Source: Facklamia sp964471435 (lineage in GTDB: Bacteria > Bacillota > Bacilli > Lactobacillales > Aerococcaceae). From it: a stretch of DNA of 64,000 nt. Every line of letters begins with the position of its first letter. Position 1 is the first letter of the stretch. The notes under the pieces are model-generated. The model ran no database searches. It was not told the DNA's origin and saw only the letters and a list, made by a program, of their open reading frames with translations. A program made the translations under genes and the position numbers. Shown here piece by piece: positions 7,902 to 17,063 of the stretch. The DNA lies in the NCBI GenBank assembly GCA_964471435.1, contig CAYYGA010000001.1, positions 1 to 64,000 on the forward strand, written 5' to 3'.

Positions 7902-8639
7902 TTATGGATGAACAGTTACTAAATCCTGCAAAGACGCGAATGTTTTACTGCCTATACCAGATACGTTCAAAAGCTCTTCAATCTCTTGATAAGATCCATT
8001 TGTCTCGCGGTACAAAATAATATCCTGGGCTTTTTTCGGTCCGATATTAGGTAAACTTTCAAGCTCTGCAGCACTGGCAGTATTAATATTAACAAGAGCA
8101 TTCGAGCTTTCTTCCAAGTCAGTGGTTTGTTGGATGATAATAGAAGGAGGAGTTAGCTGGGTTTCAAATTCTTCAACGACGCCTTCAGATTCCTGTGCAT
8201 TCAGATGAGCTTCCATTTCTGCTTTATAATAAATCCGTACCATCATTTGATCTTCTAGACGCTGGGCTAAATTAATCCCGTCTTCATAAGCTTCAAACGT
8301 CAGACCTCCTGCTAAATCTATCAGATCAAATAAACGGCTGCCTTCTTCAAGTTGATAAACACCCGGACGATTGACTGCTCCTTTTATATCTACATAGATA
8401 TGCTGTAATTCTACATCAAAATCCAAAGCCCCTGAGCTTTCTTCACTTATCTCCAATGCTGCTTCAATAGTCGTTTCTTCGGTAGCTTCCAGCATCAAGT
8501 AGGATGTAAGAGGAGGCTGATACATTTGTTGTTTGAATATAAAAATCATTAAAAACCCCGTTAACAAGGTAAGAATACCGGTAAATAAAAACTTGCCCTT
8601 TTTTAATTTAATAAATTTTAAACCCTTGTCCCAATCCAT
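7902..8639 (-). CDS. comEA: ComEA competence DNA receptor
   Basis: A 245-residue membrane-anchored DNA-binding protein of the transformation machinery. One membrane segment (about residues 12-32) is followed by an acidic linker, a SLBB-like domain (VDIKGAVNRPGVYQL) and a C-terminal helix-hairpin-helix pair (LPNIGPKKAQ, VSGIGSKTFA) that binds double-stranded DNA. The start at 8639 has an AAGGAGGG ribosome binding site at good spacing; an upstream in-frame ATG at 8690 has none. No comEB-like dCMP deaminase gene lies between comEA and comEC, unlike in B. subtilis. It carries DNA to ComEC, encoded immediately downstream. Confidence 0.94.
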   Translation of the reverse strand: MDWDKGLKFIKLKKGKFLFTGILTLLTGFLMIFIFKQQMYQPPLTSYLMLEATEETTIEAALEISEESSGALDFDVELQHIYVDIKGAVNRPGVYQLEEGSRLFDLIDLAGGLTFEAYEDGINLAQRLEDQMMVRIYYKAEMEAHLNAQESEGVVEEFETQLTPPSIIIQQTTDLEESSNALVNINTASAAELESLPNIGPKKAQDIILYRETNGSYQEIEELLNVSGIGSKTFASLQDLVTVHP

Positions 8640-8705
8640 TTTAATACCCTCCTTATCTTTATCTACAGATAAATACACTAAAAAGGGCAAATTAGTTTTT
8701 ATAAT

Positions 8706-8738
8706 AAAAAAATTGCTTGAATTATTTCAAGCAATTTT
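8706..8738 (-). terminator. Terminator after coaD
   Basis: Thirteen-base-pair stem AAAATTGCTTGAA (8709-8721) with TTCAAGCAATTTT (8726-8738), 4-nt loop, followed on the minus strand by a U-run (A tract 8706-8712). It separates the ftsW-coaD run from comEA-comEC. Confidence 0.85.
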
Positions 8739-8760
8739 ATCAGTGTGCTATTTTCTATTG

Positions 8761-9249
8761 TTAAGATAATTTGTCTTTCATGGCCTGAGCTACATTAGGA
8801 GGGACCATTTTAGAAATATCTCCTTCAAAATGAGCTATTTCTTTGATTAAGCTTGAACTTAAATGCCGGTATTTTTCATTGGCTAATAAAAAAATTGTTT
8901 CCAACTCTTCATATTGACTTTTATTAAGCGTAGCCAGACTGGCTTCATAATCAAAATCCTGGGCACTTCTTACTCCCCGGATTAAAGAAACAGCTCCCAA
9001 ATCTTTGTAATAATGAGCAATTAAACCATCTTCCATCGATTCTATGCGCACATTAGGCAGGTCTTTAACAGCTGTTTCGATCAATTGTTTTCTTTCATCT
9101 AAAGTAAACAAGCTTTTTTTACTCGTATTAACGGCTATTAACACAACTACTTGATCAAATAATTTTGTACTGCGCTGAATCAAATCTAAATGCCCATAAG
9201 TAAGCGGATCAAAGCTTCCACCAAAAACACCCATTCGTTCTTTTGACAT
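8761..9249 (-). CDS. coaD: Phosphopantetheine adenylyltransferase
   Basis: Transfers AMP from ATP to 4'-phosphopantetheine, the fourth step of coenzyme A synthesis. The 162-residue protein has the nucleotidylyltransferase signature GGSFDPLTYGHLDLI with the HIGH-type motif near the N-terminus, LIRGVRSAQDFDYE in the middle and the SSSLIKE motif near the end. The ATG at 9249 is 7 nt behind AAAGGAGA; a TTG at 9255 is too close to it. The gene follows rsmD with a 12-nt gap, the same order as in B. subtilis. Confidence 0.95.
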   Translation of the reverse strand: MSKERMGVFGGSFDPLTYGHLDLIQRSTKLFDQVVVLIAVNTSKKSLFTLDERKQLIETAVKDLPNVRIESMEDGLIAHYYKDLGAVSLIRGVRSAQDFDYEASLATLNKSQYEELETIFLLANEKYRHLSSSLIKEIAHFEGDISKMVPPNVAQAMKDKLS

Positions 9250-9261
9250 TCTCAATCTCCT

Positions 9262-9819
9262 TTATGCTCTTTTATACAAACGCAGGCTTGTGATGCCGTA
9301 TAATTTTTCTTTTAGTAGCTGAAATTCTCCCAACCTTTGATCCAATTGAATATCATGATCTGTTTCTATGATAATAAGAGCTTTTTTTGCCAGACAGCCT
9401 TGCGACAATAACCATTCAAGATCCGATTCAATTTGGGCTTTTTTATAAGGGGGATCTAAAAATACTAAGTCAAATACAGTTGGATTATTCTCTAAATATT
9501 TACCTAGTTTCTGACGATTTTTGCCAGGCAATAAAGTAAATTTATCATTTTCACGTGTCATTTCTATATTCTTTTTAATCACTTGAATCGCAGGTCGATG
9601 AACCTCACAAAGGACCGCATGACTTAACCCACGGGAAACTGCTTCGATTCCCAACGCACCTGACCCAGCATAGAAATCCAGACAAACTCCTTCAGCCGGC
9701 AGCAGCCGGCCAATTAAATTAAACATCGCTTCTTTTATTTTATCAGTTGTGGGCCGGGTATTGTCTCCAGCCACTGCTTTTAAAGGCCGACTACCATATT
9801 TCCCTGCTATCACCCGCAT
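9262..9819 (-). CDS. rsmD: 16S rRNA (guanine966-N2)-methyltransferase
   Basis: A 185-residue Rossmann methyltransferase that modifies 16S rRNA during small-subunit assembly. The SAM-binding loop DFYAGSGALG (residues 48-57) and the catalytic DPPY (122-125) are intact. The first residues (MRVIAGKYGSRPL) match the family's usual N-terminus. It sits in the conserved ftsW-ylbG-rsmD-coaD block. Confidence 0.95.
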   Translation of the reverse strand: MRVIAGKYGSRPLKAVAGDNTRPTTDKIKEAMFNLIGRLLPAEGVCLDFYAGSGALGIEAVSRGLSHAVLCEVHRPAIQVIKKNIEMTRENDKFTLLPGKNRQKLGKYLENNPTVFDLVFLDPPYKKAQIESDLEWLLSQGCLAKKALIIIETDHDIQLDQRLGEFQLLKEKLYGITSLRLYKRA

Positions 9820-9851
9820 ATATCCACCTCATTTATCCTTAACACTGTATT

Positions 9852-10241
9852 TTACTTGTTAATTTTTTCTTCCACCTCGACCTCAGAAACATCTGTTTCT
9901 TTTTGCTCTAAGGAATTTGCCAACCCCTTAAAGAAGGTATTAAAGTCTTCATCTTCTTTTAATTCATCCGTTCTTCTATCGGGGTCAATCCGATCAGGGA
10001 TAGCATCTTTGAAGGTCATATCAATATCATCCCGGTGGGAAAGCTCCACCTCCCGGACAAAATTTAGATCTTTTAATTGTTTCATCACTTGATCTAAGTG
10101 TGCCTCGTTAACATATAACACAGCATACTTTAATCTACGACTGACAAAGTGGACTGTTCCCAATCCTTGTAATTGTTTCCACTGTTTAAGAGTATAAAGC
10201 CACACTATTAGTGATTTTCTTTTCATCATTTCGAATTCCAC
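9852..10241 (-). CDS. YlbG family protein (DUF2129)
   Basis: A 129-residue small cytoplasmic protein of the DUF2129/UPF0298 family, which has no firmly established function. The conserved part covers about residues 5-80 (KRKSLIVWLYTLKQWKQL and RLKYAVLYVN). Family members are usually about 90 residues; here an extra charged, Asp/Glu/Lys-rich tail of about 45 residues follows, likely unstructured. It lies 5 nt after ftsW and before rsmD, as in B. subtilis. Confidence 0.85.
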   Translation of the reverse strand: MEFEMMKRKSLIVWLYTLKQWKQLQGLGTVHFVSRRLKYAVLYVNEAHLDQVMKQLKDLNFVREVELSHRDDIDMTFKDAIPDRIDPDRRTDELKEDEDFNTFFKGLANSLEQKETDVSEVEVEEKINK

Positions 10242-10246
10242 TCATT

Positions 10247-11539
10247 TCACCTCCCGGTTGAATTTTGTAATGTTGCATATTGTCGAGCTGTCTGCCTCAT
10301 TCTTTTTTCTTCTGCTATAAACTTTTGAATAATGCCGATAATCATTATATTCACAATCATACTGGACCCTCCATAGCTTAAGAAAGGCAGTGTCACCCCG
10401 GTAAGAGGAATCAGCCCTGATACACCGCCAATATTAATAATGGTTTGCAGGAATAATAAAATACCAAAACCTGTCAGTACTACACGATGAAATCTGATAT
10501 TCATAGATGCCGCCAACCGGAATATATAAAATATGAGTCCAAATAACAAAGCCATCACTAGTAAGACTCCCATCAGCCCTAGCTCTTCAGCTATAACTGC
10601 TAAGATAAAATCCGTATGTGCTGCCGGCAAAACTCCTTTTATTTCTCCCCGGCCAAGCCCAACTCCAAATAATCCCCCGCGGCTAAAGGCTAAATACCCA
10701 CTGATTACTTGAAAACCATCAGATCGGGCAAATGCGAAAGGATTGGCAAAACTTCCTAAACGTTCAAATGGATGCCAGCCGGACGCTACTAAACTTTCGG
10801 CAAACGTTGTTGAAATAAAAATACCTATTAAATACAGAAAAATCAGCACACCATAAACCATTAAATTCATTCTGGATGTAAATAAAAATATCATTGCCAT
10901 GAAAAAGGCAGTCAAAACAATTAAAATAGCCATCCCAAAATCGGGCTGATAAATAATTAAGAAAAGGGATACGACCATCATCGCCACCGGAAAACTATAC
11001 TGCCATTTAGGCGGCAACTCCCTTTTTAAAAAGAAATTACGACTGGTTTGACTAATAATCCGACCAATCACCAAAACAACTGCAACTTTGAATACTTCAC
11101 TGGGCTGGAAATTTAAACTCCCCATATTGAGCCAGGAGGTTGCTCCTCCTCCTGTAGTTCCAAAAAAACTAGTGTAGGCAATGATAAGCGTAATCACCAA
11201 TAATACCAGGTTCATAAAACTAATGTTAGAAAACCACTTGTTCGGCAGGATACGTACTCCTGTATAAAAAACTATTCCTATACCAATTGCTATTAATTGC
11301 CGCTTAAAATAATCAAAGGGCTGATCAAACAAGGTGCCTGAAAAGACCATTAATAAGCTGATGATTAATAGAGCTAAGACAGTTAGAGTAATTACAGAAT
11401 TTCCAAATACAAAAAGCTGGCGGCTGTTTTGAATGATAGTCCGTATAAAGGATTTATTTTTAGGTTCAGGGTGGAGTGTTTCCTCATCATTTATTATTTC
11501 TTTTTTTATTTTCATTTCATCTTGGTAATAATTTGCCAT
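10247..11539 (-). CDS. ftsW: FtsW cell-division peptidoglycan glycosyltransferase (SEDS family)
   Basis: A 430-residue SEDS protein with about ten membrane segments after a charged cytoplasmic N-terminus of about 40 residues. Family landmarks include GFQVISGYLAFSRGGLFGVGLG, PAAHTDFILAVIAEELG (with the conserved acidic residue of the active site region) and the C-terminal PLTGVTLPFLSYGGSS. The last motif and the position next to ylbG favour FtsW over RodA. With a partner class B PBP (not in this window) it polymerises lipid II at the septum. It is the first gene of the run ending in coaD. Confidence 0.88.
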   Translation of the reverse strand: MANYYQDEMKIKKEIINDEETLHPEPKNKSFIRTIIQNSRQLFVFGNSVITLTVLALLIISLLMVFSGTLFDQPFDYFKRQLIAIGIGIVFYTGVRILPNKWFSNISFMNLVLLVITLIIAYTSFFGTTGGGATSWLNMGSLNFQPSEVFKVAVVLVIGRIISQTSRNFFLKRELPPKWQYSFPVAMMVVSLFLIIYQPDFGMAILIVLTAFFMAMIFLFTSRMNLMVYGVLIFLYLIGIFISTTFAESLVASGWHPFERLGSFANPFAFARSDGFQVISGYLAFSRGGLFGVGLGRGEIKGVLPAAHTDFILAVIAEELGLMGVLLVMALLFGLIFYIFRLAASMNIRFHRVVLTGFGILLFLQTIINIGGVSGLIPLTGVTLPFLSYGGSSMIVNIMIIGIIQKFIAEEKRMRQTARQYATLQNSTGR

Positions 11540-11624
11540 GAGAACCTCCTTTAATAAAACTGAAATTATTATAACATAACCAGTAAAGGCTGTGTATGAT
11601 GGAGGAAATCTTCGGTAGTATTTG

Positions 11625-11655
11625 AAATAAAAAAAGCAGACCCGGAGGCCTGCTT
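11625..11655 (-). terminator. Terminator of sodA
   Basis: AAGCAG (11634-11639) pairs with CTGCTT (11650-11655), with an inner CC/GG pair around a CGGA loop. In minus-strand sense it is followed by a U-rich tract (A run 11626-11635). Confidence 0.75.
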
Positions 11656-11672
11656 ATACATTTTAAGTTAAA

Positions 11673-12275
11673 TTATTTAGAATATCGTTCTGCTACTTTA
11701 TCCCAATTAACTACAGTCCAAAAAGCTTTTACATAATCTGGACGTCTGTTTTGGTAGTTTAAATAGTAAGCATGTTCCCACACGTCTACTCCCAATAATG
11801 GTGCTTTTCCATCAGTAATTGGATTATCTTGATTTGGAGTACCTACTACTGCCAGTTTGTCACCATCTTGAACTAACCAAGCCCAGCCTGATCCAAATTG
11901 ACCCGTTGCAGCGTTAGTAAATTCTTCTTTAAATTTGTCAAATGAACCGAAATCTTCTTCAATTTTACTTAACAAATCTCCTGTAGGTTTGTTATCGTCT
12001 GTCGGTGCTTGAAGATGTTCCCAGAACAGACTATGGTTTAAATGACCTCCACCGTTGTTGCGTACAGCAGTTTTAATATCAGATGGAACTTGGTCTAAAT
12101 TAGCAATCACTTCTTCAATTGATTTGTCAGCCCATTCAGTTCCTTCAACCGCAGCATTTAATTTTTCCACATAAGTGTTGTGGTGTTTAGTATGGTGAAT
12201 CTCCATTGTTTCTTTATCAATAGCAGGTTCTAATGCATCATAAGCATATGGTAATTTTGGTAACTCAAAAGTCAT
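11673..12275 (-). CDS. sodA: Manganese superoxide dismutase
   Basis: A 200-residue Fe/Mn superoxide dismutase that turns superoxide into oxygen and hydrogen peroxide. Metal ligands are seen at His27, His81 (GHLNHSLFW), and Asp and His in DVWEHAYY. The GGGHLNH and TPNQDNPI stretches are of the Mn type. The ATG at 12275 stands behind an AAGGAGGA ribosome binding site; an upstream in-frame start at 12305 has none. Single-gene transcription unit, with a terminator at 11625-11655. Confidence 0.96.
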   Translation of the reverse strand: MTFELPKLPYAYDALEPAIDKETMEIHHTKHHNTYVEKLNAAVEGTEWADKSIEEVIANLDQVPSDIKTAVRNNGGGHLNHSLFWEHLQAPTDDNKPTGDLLSKIEEDFGSFDKFKEEFTNAATGQFGSGWAWLVQDGDKLAVVGTPNQDNPITDGKAPLLGVDVWEHAYYLNYQNRRPDYVKAFWTVVNWDKVAERYSK

Positions 12276-12374
12276 AGATAATTTCCTCCTTATTTTTTCA
12301 TACACCCTAATGATAGCACGAAGTGATTCAAGTTTGAAATTTAATGCTCACTAGCTGGTGCTGAAAAATAAAAA

Positions 12375-14207
12375 TTACTGTGCTTTATTTTTTTGTGCTT
12401 TTTCACGCATTGATTTATCCAGAATTTGTTTACGTAAACGAATGGTTTTAGGCGTAATTTCGCAGTATTCATCATCAGCCATAAACTGGATAGATTCTTC
12501 CAATGTCATCTTGCGAGGTGCTTTAATAACGGATGTTTGATCTTTATTTGCAGAACGAATATTGGTCATTTGCTTCGCTCTCGTAATATTGACTGTCAAA
12601 TCATTTTCACGGCTATGCTCTCCTACAACCATCCCTGCATAAACTTCAGTGCCCGGGTCAATAAAGATTGTCCCACGGTCTTCTAAGTTCATGATTGAGT
12701 AAGTAGTGGCTTGGCCGTTATCAATTGAAACCAGTGTACCATTACGGCGTTGGCCAATTTCTGCATTTACCACCGGCTTGTATTCATCAAAAGTATGATT
12801 CATAATACCGTATCCATGAGTTAATGTCATAAATTCAGTACCAAAACCAATTAAACCTCTTGCTGGAATAGAGAAAACTAATCTCATCTGACCATTACCG
12901 GTATTAACCATATCTGCCATCTCTCCACGGCGCTGAGCAATGGCTTCAATAATACTTCCCATATACTCTTCTGGAGTATCAATTTGCAGACGTTCAAACG
13001 GCTCTTGTTTTGTACCATTAATTTCACGGACAATTACAGTTGGCCGCGACACTTGGAATTCATAGCCTTCACGGCGCATGTTTTCAATTAAAATAGACAA
13101 GTGTAACTCGCCTCGTCCAGCTACTCTGAATGTATCAGGCGAATCAGTAGGAATGACGTTCAAAGACACGTCTATTTGCAGTTCTTTCATCAAGCGCTCT
13201 TCTAAATTACGGGCTGTAACATACTTTCCTTCTCGACCTGCAAAAGGTGAATTGTTGGTTAAGAAATTCATTTCAATTGTTGGTTCATCAATATGTAGTA
13301 AAGGCATAGCTTCAGGTTCAGATGGTGAGGTAATAGTTTCCCCCACAAAGATATCATCCATTCCTGAAATGGCAATTAAATCGCCTGCTTTAGCTTCTTT
13401 TATTTCCACCCGGTCCAGTCCTAAAAAGCCATATAATTTAGACACACGGAAGTTTTTTTGACTGCCATCTATTTTAATAACGGTCACTTGGTCGCCTATT
13501 TTGATGGCTCCACGATAAACACGCCCAATTCCAATTCGTCCTACAAAATCATTATAGTCCAGCATAGTCACTTGGAATTGGAGCGATTCTTCCGAATTAT
13601 CCTCCGGAGCAGGTACATGCTCGAGCACCGCATCAAAAATATGATTCATTGTTTCTTCCTGGTCAGCCGGATTATCAGATGTAGAAGATGTTCCATTAAT
13701 AGCCGATGCATAAACTACCGGGAATTCTAATTGGTCATCATCCGCTCCTAATTCAATAAACAGTTCTAAGACTTCATCCACTACTACTTCAGGTTGAGCG
13801 GAAGGTTTATCAATTTTATTCACCACTACGATGGGTGTTTTTCCTTCTTCCAAAGCTTTTTTTAAAACAAAACGTGTCTGCGGCATTGTTCCTTCATAAG
13901 CATCTACTACTAAAATAACACCATCAACCATTTTCATAATACGTTCTACTTCTCCACCAAAATCCGCGTGTCCTGGTGTATCCATGATATTGATGCGGTT
14001 CCCCTTATAATTAACGGCTGTATTTTTAGCTAAAATAGTAATTCCACGTTCGCGTTCAATATCGTTGCTGTCCATGGCTCTGTCATCTATTTGAGCACGT
14101 TGATCTAAAGTATCCGATTGTTTTAATAATTCATTTACTAAAGTGGTTTTTCCATGGTCAACGTGGGCTATAATTGCTATATTACGTAAGTCTTCGCGTT
14201 TTTTCAT
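12375..14207 (-). CDS. typA: Translational GTPase TypA/BipA
   Basis: A 610-residue ribosome-binding GTPase important for large-subunit assembly and growth at low temperature or under stress. The G1 motif AHVDHGKTTL, the switch region DIERERGITI, DTPGHADFG and the NKID motif are all present. EF-G-like domains and the TypA-specific C-terminal domain follow. Length is normal. The AGGAGA ribosome binding site overlaps the stop region of the upstream phosphatase gene (9-nt gap), so the two are probably co-transcribed. No obvious terminator was seen after it. Confidence 0.97.
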   Translation of the reverse strand: MKKREDLRNIAIIAHVDHGKTTLVNELLKQSDTLDQRAQIDDRAMDSNDIERERGITILAKNTAVNYKGNRINIMDTPGHADFGGEVERIMKMVDGVILVVDAYEGTMPQTRFVLKKALEEGKTPIVVVNKIDKPSAQPEVVVDEVLELFIELGADDDQLEFPVVYASAINGTSSTSDNPADQEETMNHIFDAVLEHVPAPEDNSEESLQFQVTMLDYNDFVGRIGIGRVYRGAIKIGDQVTVIKIDGSQKNFRVSKLYGFLGLDRVEIKEAKAGDLIAISGMDDIFVGETITSPSEPEAMPLLHIDEPTIEMNFLTNNSPFAGREGKYVTARNLEERLMKELQIDVSLNVIPTDSPDTFRVAGRGELHLSILIENMRREGYEFQVSRPTVIVREINGTKQEPFERLQIDTPEEYMGSIIEAIAQRRGEMADMVNTGNGQMRLVFSIPARGLIGFGTEFMTLTHGYGIMNHTFDEYKPVVNAEIGQRRNGTLVSIDNGQATTYSIMNLEDRGTIFIDPGTEVYAGMVVGEHSRENDLTVNITRAKQMTNIRSANKDQTSVIKAPRKMTLEESIQFMADDEYCEITPKTIRLRKQILDKSMREKAQKNKAQ

Positions 14208-14216
14208 TCTATTCTC

Positions 14217-14993
14217 CTAGTCTCTTTGGTTCATTATTTCAATTGCTTCTTGATAGACAGTGGGATGAGCCAAGACTGCCGAGCTTGCCTGAGTGATATC
14301 CAGGGGTTGCCCATTTAGTCGGCTTCCTTTATAAGACATGGCAGTAAGGATCGCGTAGCCGGCAGCAAAATCCCATGGCTCTAATTTACGCGAAACATAA
14401 ATACCCGCCATGCCCCGAATAACTGAGATTAACTCAAGCGCTGCGCTTCCCGAATATCGAATGCCCAAGGTTTTTCGCTTCAGTTCTAAAGCATTGTATT
14501 TGTTTTCTTGCATAAATTGATGGCTGGCAATCATGAGTGTTTCTGTCAGCATCATTTCTTTGTTACTTTCTAAAGGGTAATTATTGAGATAGACTCCATC
14601 ACCCACAATACCATAATATAAATCAGACTGCATCACATCATAAATATAACCAGCTAAAGGCTGCCCATTTAAATAAATTCCAACCATAATAGCAAAGTTA
14701 TCTTTTTGTTTAACATAATTTAACGTTCCGTCGATTGGATCAATTACCCAGATGATTCCTTGAGTATCATCTATTTTATCACCCATTCCTTCTTCACCTA
14801 TGACGCGGTGTTCCGGATAGTATTCACGTATCTTCCCTACTAAAAACTGTTCAATTTTTCTATCCATTTCGGTCACTAAGTCCGAAGCGGAAGTTTTTTG
14901 TTCAATTCTAACAGGCTGATCGAGTGACTGCCTTAACTTTGTTGCAGCTACTTCCAACCATACAAGAATACGATGATGTAAATTATAATCCAA
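14217..14993 (-). CDS. Inositol monophosphatase family protein
   Basis: A 258-residue Mg-dependent phosphatase of the SuhB/inositol monophosphatase family. Metal-site motifs are complete: GEEG (66-69), DPIDGT (85-90) and EPWDFAAG in the C-terminal half. The physiological substrate in Firmicutes is not settled; family members act on inositol phosphates, NADP or PAP. It follows the UPF0223 gene by 11 nt and precedes typA, the same association as in B. subtilis (yktA, yktC, ylaG). Confidence 0.9.
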   Translation of the reverse strand: MDYNLHHRILVWLEVAATKLRQSLDQPVRIEQKTSASDLVTEMDRKIEQFLVGKIREYYPEHRVIGEEGMGDKIDDTQGIIWVIDPIDGTLNYVKQKDNFAIMVGIYLNGQPLAGYIYDVMQSDLYYGIVGDGVYLNNYPLESNKEMMLTETLMIASHQFMQENKYNALELKRKTLGIRYSGSAALELISVIRGMAGIYVSRKLEPWDFAAGYAILTAMSYKGSRLNGQPLDITQASSAVLAHPTVYQEAIEIMNQRD

Positions 14994-15004
14994 GTTTTCT
15001 CCTC

Positions 15005-15280
15005 CTAAGGCATTGTTAAGATAGCTGAATCTTCAATCTGCCGCATCTTTTTTACTGTTCTATAGATTGAATAACCCGTTAACTTTTCAAATTGGCGGTC
15101 AATTTGCTTGTCTCCTGAAATAGTGGATACCACTGTCTTATAGGCTGTATGTTTTTCTTTGAGTACAGCAGCCTTAATTCCTTTATCATAGGCTGTCTCT
15201 ATTGCCGCATAAAATTCAACTACTTTTATAATTTCTTCAGTGGTCCAATCATTGTCAATTGGATAGGAAATTTGTGTCAT
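15005..15280 (-). CDS. UPF0223 family protein (YktA-like)
   Basis: A 91-residue cytoplasmic protein recognised by its YPIDNDWTTEEII start and the FEKLTGYSIYRTVKKM segment. The family has a small helical fold with no assigned function. It is the first gene of a likely UPF0223-phosphatase-typA operon, 11 nt upstream of the phosphatase. Confidence 0.88.
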   Translation of the reverse strand: MTQISYPIDNDWTTEEIIKVVEFYAAIETAYDKGIKAAVLKEKHTAYKTVVSTISGDKQIDRQFEKLTGYSIYRTVKKMRQIEDSAILTMP

Positions 15281-15649
15281 TTATTCACCTTCTTAATTTC
15301 TACCATTGGTTTGAAAGTATTATTAATATAACGTATTTATCATTTCAAGAAAATAATTTATTCAAAGAAACCGTTTTCCACACCGAAATATAATCTAAAC
15401 TCTTGGATATGATACCAAAAGCTTTATCACAAATTAAATTTTCAAATTACAGCTGTCAAAATATTTCTGTTTTTAAGCCGGACCCAATTTAACTATAAGC
15501 AAAAGACCGGTAAAAAAATGTTTTTATTATCTTACTCAACATAACAATTAAGTGTCCTAAAATCGATCCTGCTTCATATAATTTACTTCTAATAAATACG
15601 AGGACTAATCCAAAGATTAATCCTCGTACAAATTTTTTAAAATTAATTT
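15281..15649. other. Intergenic region between lpd and the UPF0223 gene
   Basis: AT-rich stretch of 369 bases. It holds a possible terminator hairpin (15597-15628) and a weak candidate minus-strand promoter, TTGACA (15459-15454) with TAATTT (15436-15431) 17 bp away, which would leave a 150-nt leader before the UPF0223 gene. No ORF with a ribosome binding site was seen. Confidence 0.5.
15597..15628. terminator. Hairpin after lpd, probable terminator of the pdh operon
   Basis: A 14-bp stem with one mismatch (15597-15610 with 15615-15628) and a CAAA loop. The T-run is better on the plus-strand side (ATTTTTT) than on the minus-strand side (TTTATT), so termination of the minus-strand pdh transcript is likely but not textbook. 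Confidence 0.6.
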
Positions 15650-17056
15650 TTACATATGAATTGGCAGACCTAATGCTGCTTCTGCTGCATCCATCGTTGC
15701 CTCTGATAAAGTTGGGTGAGCATGAACTGTTAAAGCAATATCTTCTAAGTTCATTCCCGCTTCAATCGCTAAAGTAATCTCAGCCAATACATCGGAAGCA
15801 TTAGGCCCGGCTACTTGAGCTCCAACAATAACATCATCATCTCTAGTTGTTACTAGACGAACAAATCCTTCTTCTGAATTCATCGCAACGGCACGACCAT
15901 TACTTGCAAATAAGAATTTTGTTGTTTTCACATTAAGTCCAGCTTCTTTAGCGGTCACACGGGTATGTCCGGCTGATGCTAATTCTGGATCAGTGTAACA
16001 TACTGATGGCATTGCTTTGTAATCTACTTCATCTGATTTACCAGCAATGGCTGCTGCTGCTACTTTCGCTTCATAAGAAGCTTTGTGAGCCAGCATAGGA
16101 CCATCCACAATATCTCCAATAGCAAAAATATTCTTGGTACTTGTACGTCCTTGCTTATCTACCTTAACTAAGCCACGATCATCAAGTTCCACTCCAGCTA
16201 ATTCTAATCCCAGCTCATCAGTGTTAGGTCTACGTCCTACAGTTACCATAACATAATCAGCTTCTACTGTTTTTGTTTCTTTTTTATGTTCATAAGTTAC
16301 TGTTACACGGTCACCGTTAACTTCTGCTTTTTGAGCCATTGCATTCGTTACAATTTCCGTGCCTTTAGCTTTGAAATCTTTTTCTACTATACGAACCATA
16401 TCTTTTTCAAAAGATGGAATTAATTGTTTCGAACCTTCTAAAATAGTAACTTTTGTTCCTAAATTAGCGTATACCGCACCTAGTTCTGAACCAATAACGC
16501 CTCCGCCAATAATAACTAAATCGTTAGGGATTTCTTTCAAGTTTAAACCGCCAGTTGAATCGATGACGCGGTCGCCAAATTTAAATCCATTAATTTCAAT
16601 TGGACGAGATCCAGTCGCAACAATCGCATTTTTGAAAGTGTAAGTTTGAGCGTCCTCACCATTTGTCACACGTAAAGTGTTTTCGTCGTTGAAGTAAGCT
16701 TCTCCTTCAATAATTTGGACATTATTTTTTTTCAATAAGTATTCAACACCGTCTGTCATCTGTTTAACAACGACGTTATCTTTCCAGTCTTGAGTCTTTT
16801 CCCAATCAATTTCTACTCCTTGAGTAGTAATTCCAAATGCACTTGGATCTTTTGATTGGTTATACACATGCCCAGCTTGAATTAAAGCTTTAGAAGGAAT
16901 ACAACCTACGTTTAAACAAACTCCTCCTATAAACTCACGTTCAATGACTGCTACTTCCTGTCCTAATTGAGCAGCACGAATAGCTGCTACATATCCTCCG
17001 GGACCTGACCCGATTACAACTGTGTCTAATTCTTTTGCAAAATCTCCAACTACCAT
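15650..17056 (-). CDS. lpdA: Dihydrolipoamide dehydrogenase (E3 of pyruvate dehydrogenase)
   Basis: A 468-residue FAD-dependent oxidoreductase that reoxidises the lipoyl groups of E2 and makes NADH. The FAD site GSGPGGYVAAIRAAQLG, redox disulfide in GGVCLNVGCIPSK (Cys47, Cys52), the NAD-binding IIGGGVIGSELG and the C-terminal HAHPTLSEA with catalytic His are intact. It is the last gene of pdhABC-lpd, 7 nt after pdhC. The start could be Met1 or a few residues later; no strong reason to move it. Confidence 0.96.
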   Translation of the reverse strand: MVVGDFAKELDTVVIGSGPGGYVAAIRAAQLGQEVAVIEREFIGGVCLNVGCIPSKALIQAGHVYNQSKDPSAFGITTQGVEIDWEKTQDWKDNVVVKQMTDGVEYLLKKNNVQIIEGEAYFNDENTLRVTNGEDAQTYTFKNAIVATGSRPIEINGFKFGDRVIDSTGGLNLKEIPNDLVIIGGGVIGSELGAVYANLGTKVTILEGSKQLIPSFEKDMVRIVEKDFKAKGTEIVTNAMAQKAEVNGDRVTVTYEHKKETKTVEADYVMVTVGRRPNTDELGLELAGVELDDRGLVKVDKQGRTSTKNIFAIGDIVDGPMLAHKASYEAKVAAAAIAGKSDEVDYKAMPSVCYTDPELASAGHTRVTAKEAGLNVKTTKFLFASNGRAVAMNSEEGFVRLVTTRDDDVIVGAQVAGPNASDVLAEITLAIEAGMNLEDIALTVHAHPTLSEATMDAAEAALGLPIHM

Positions 17057-17063
17057 TGACTCA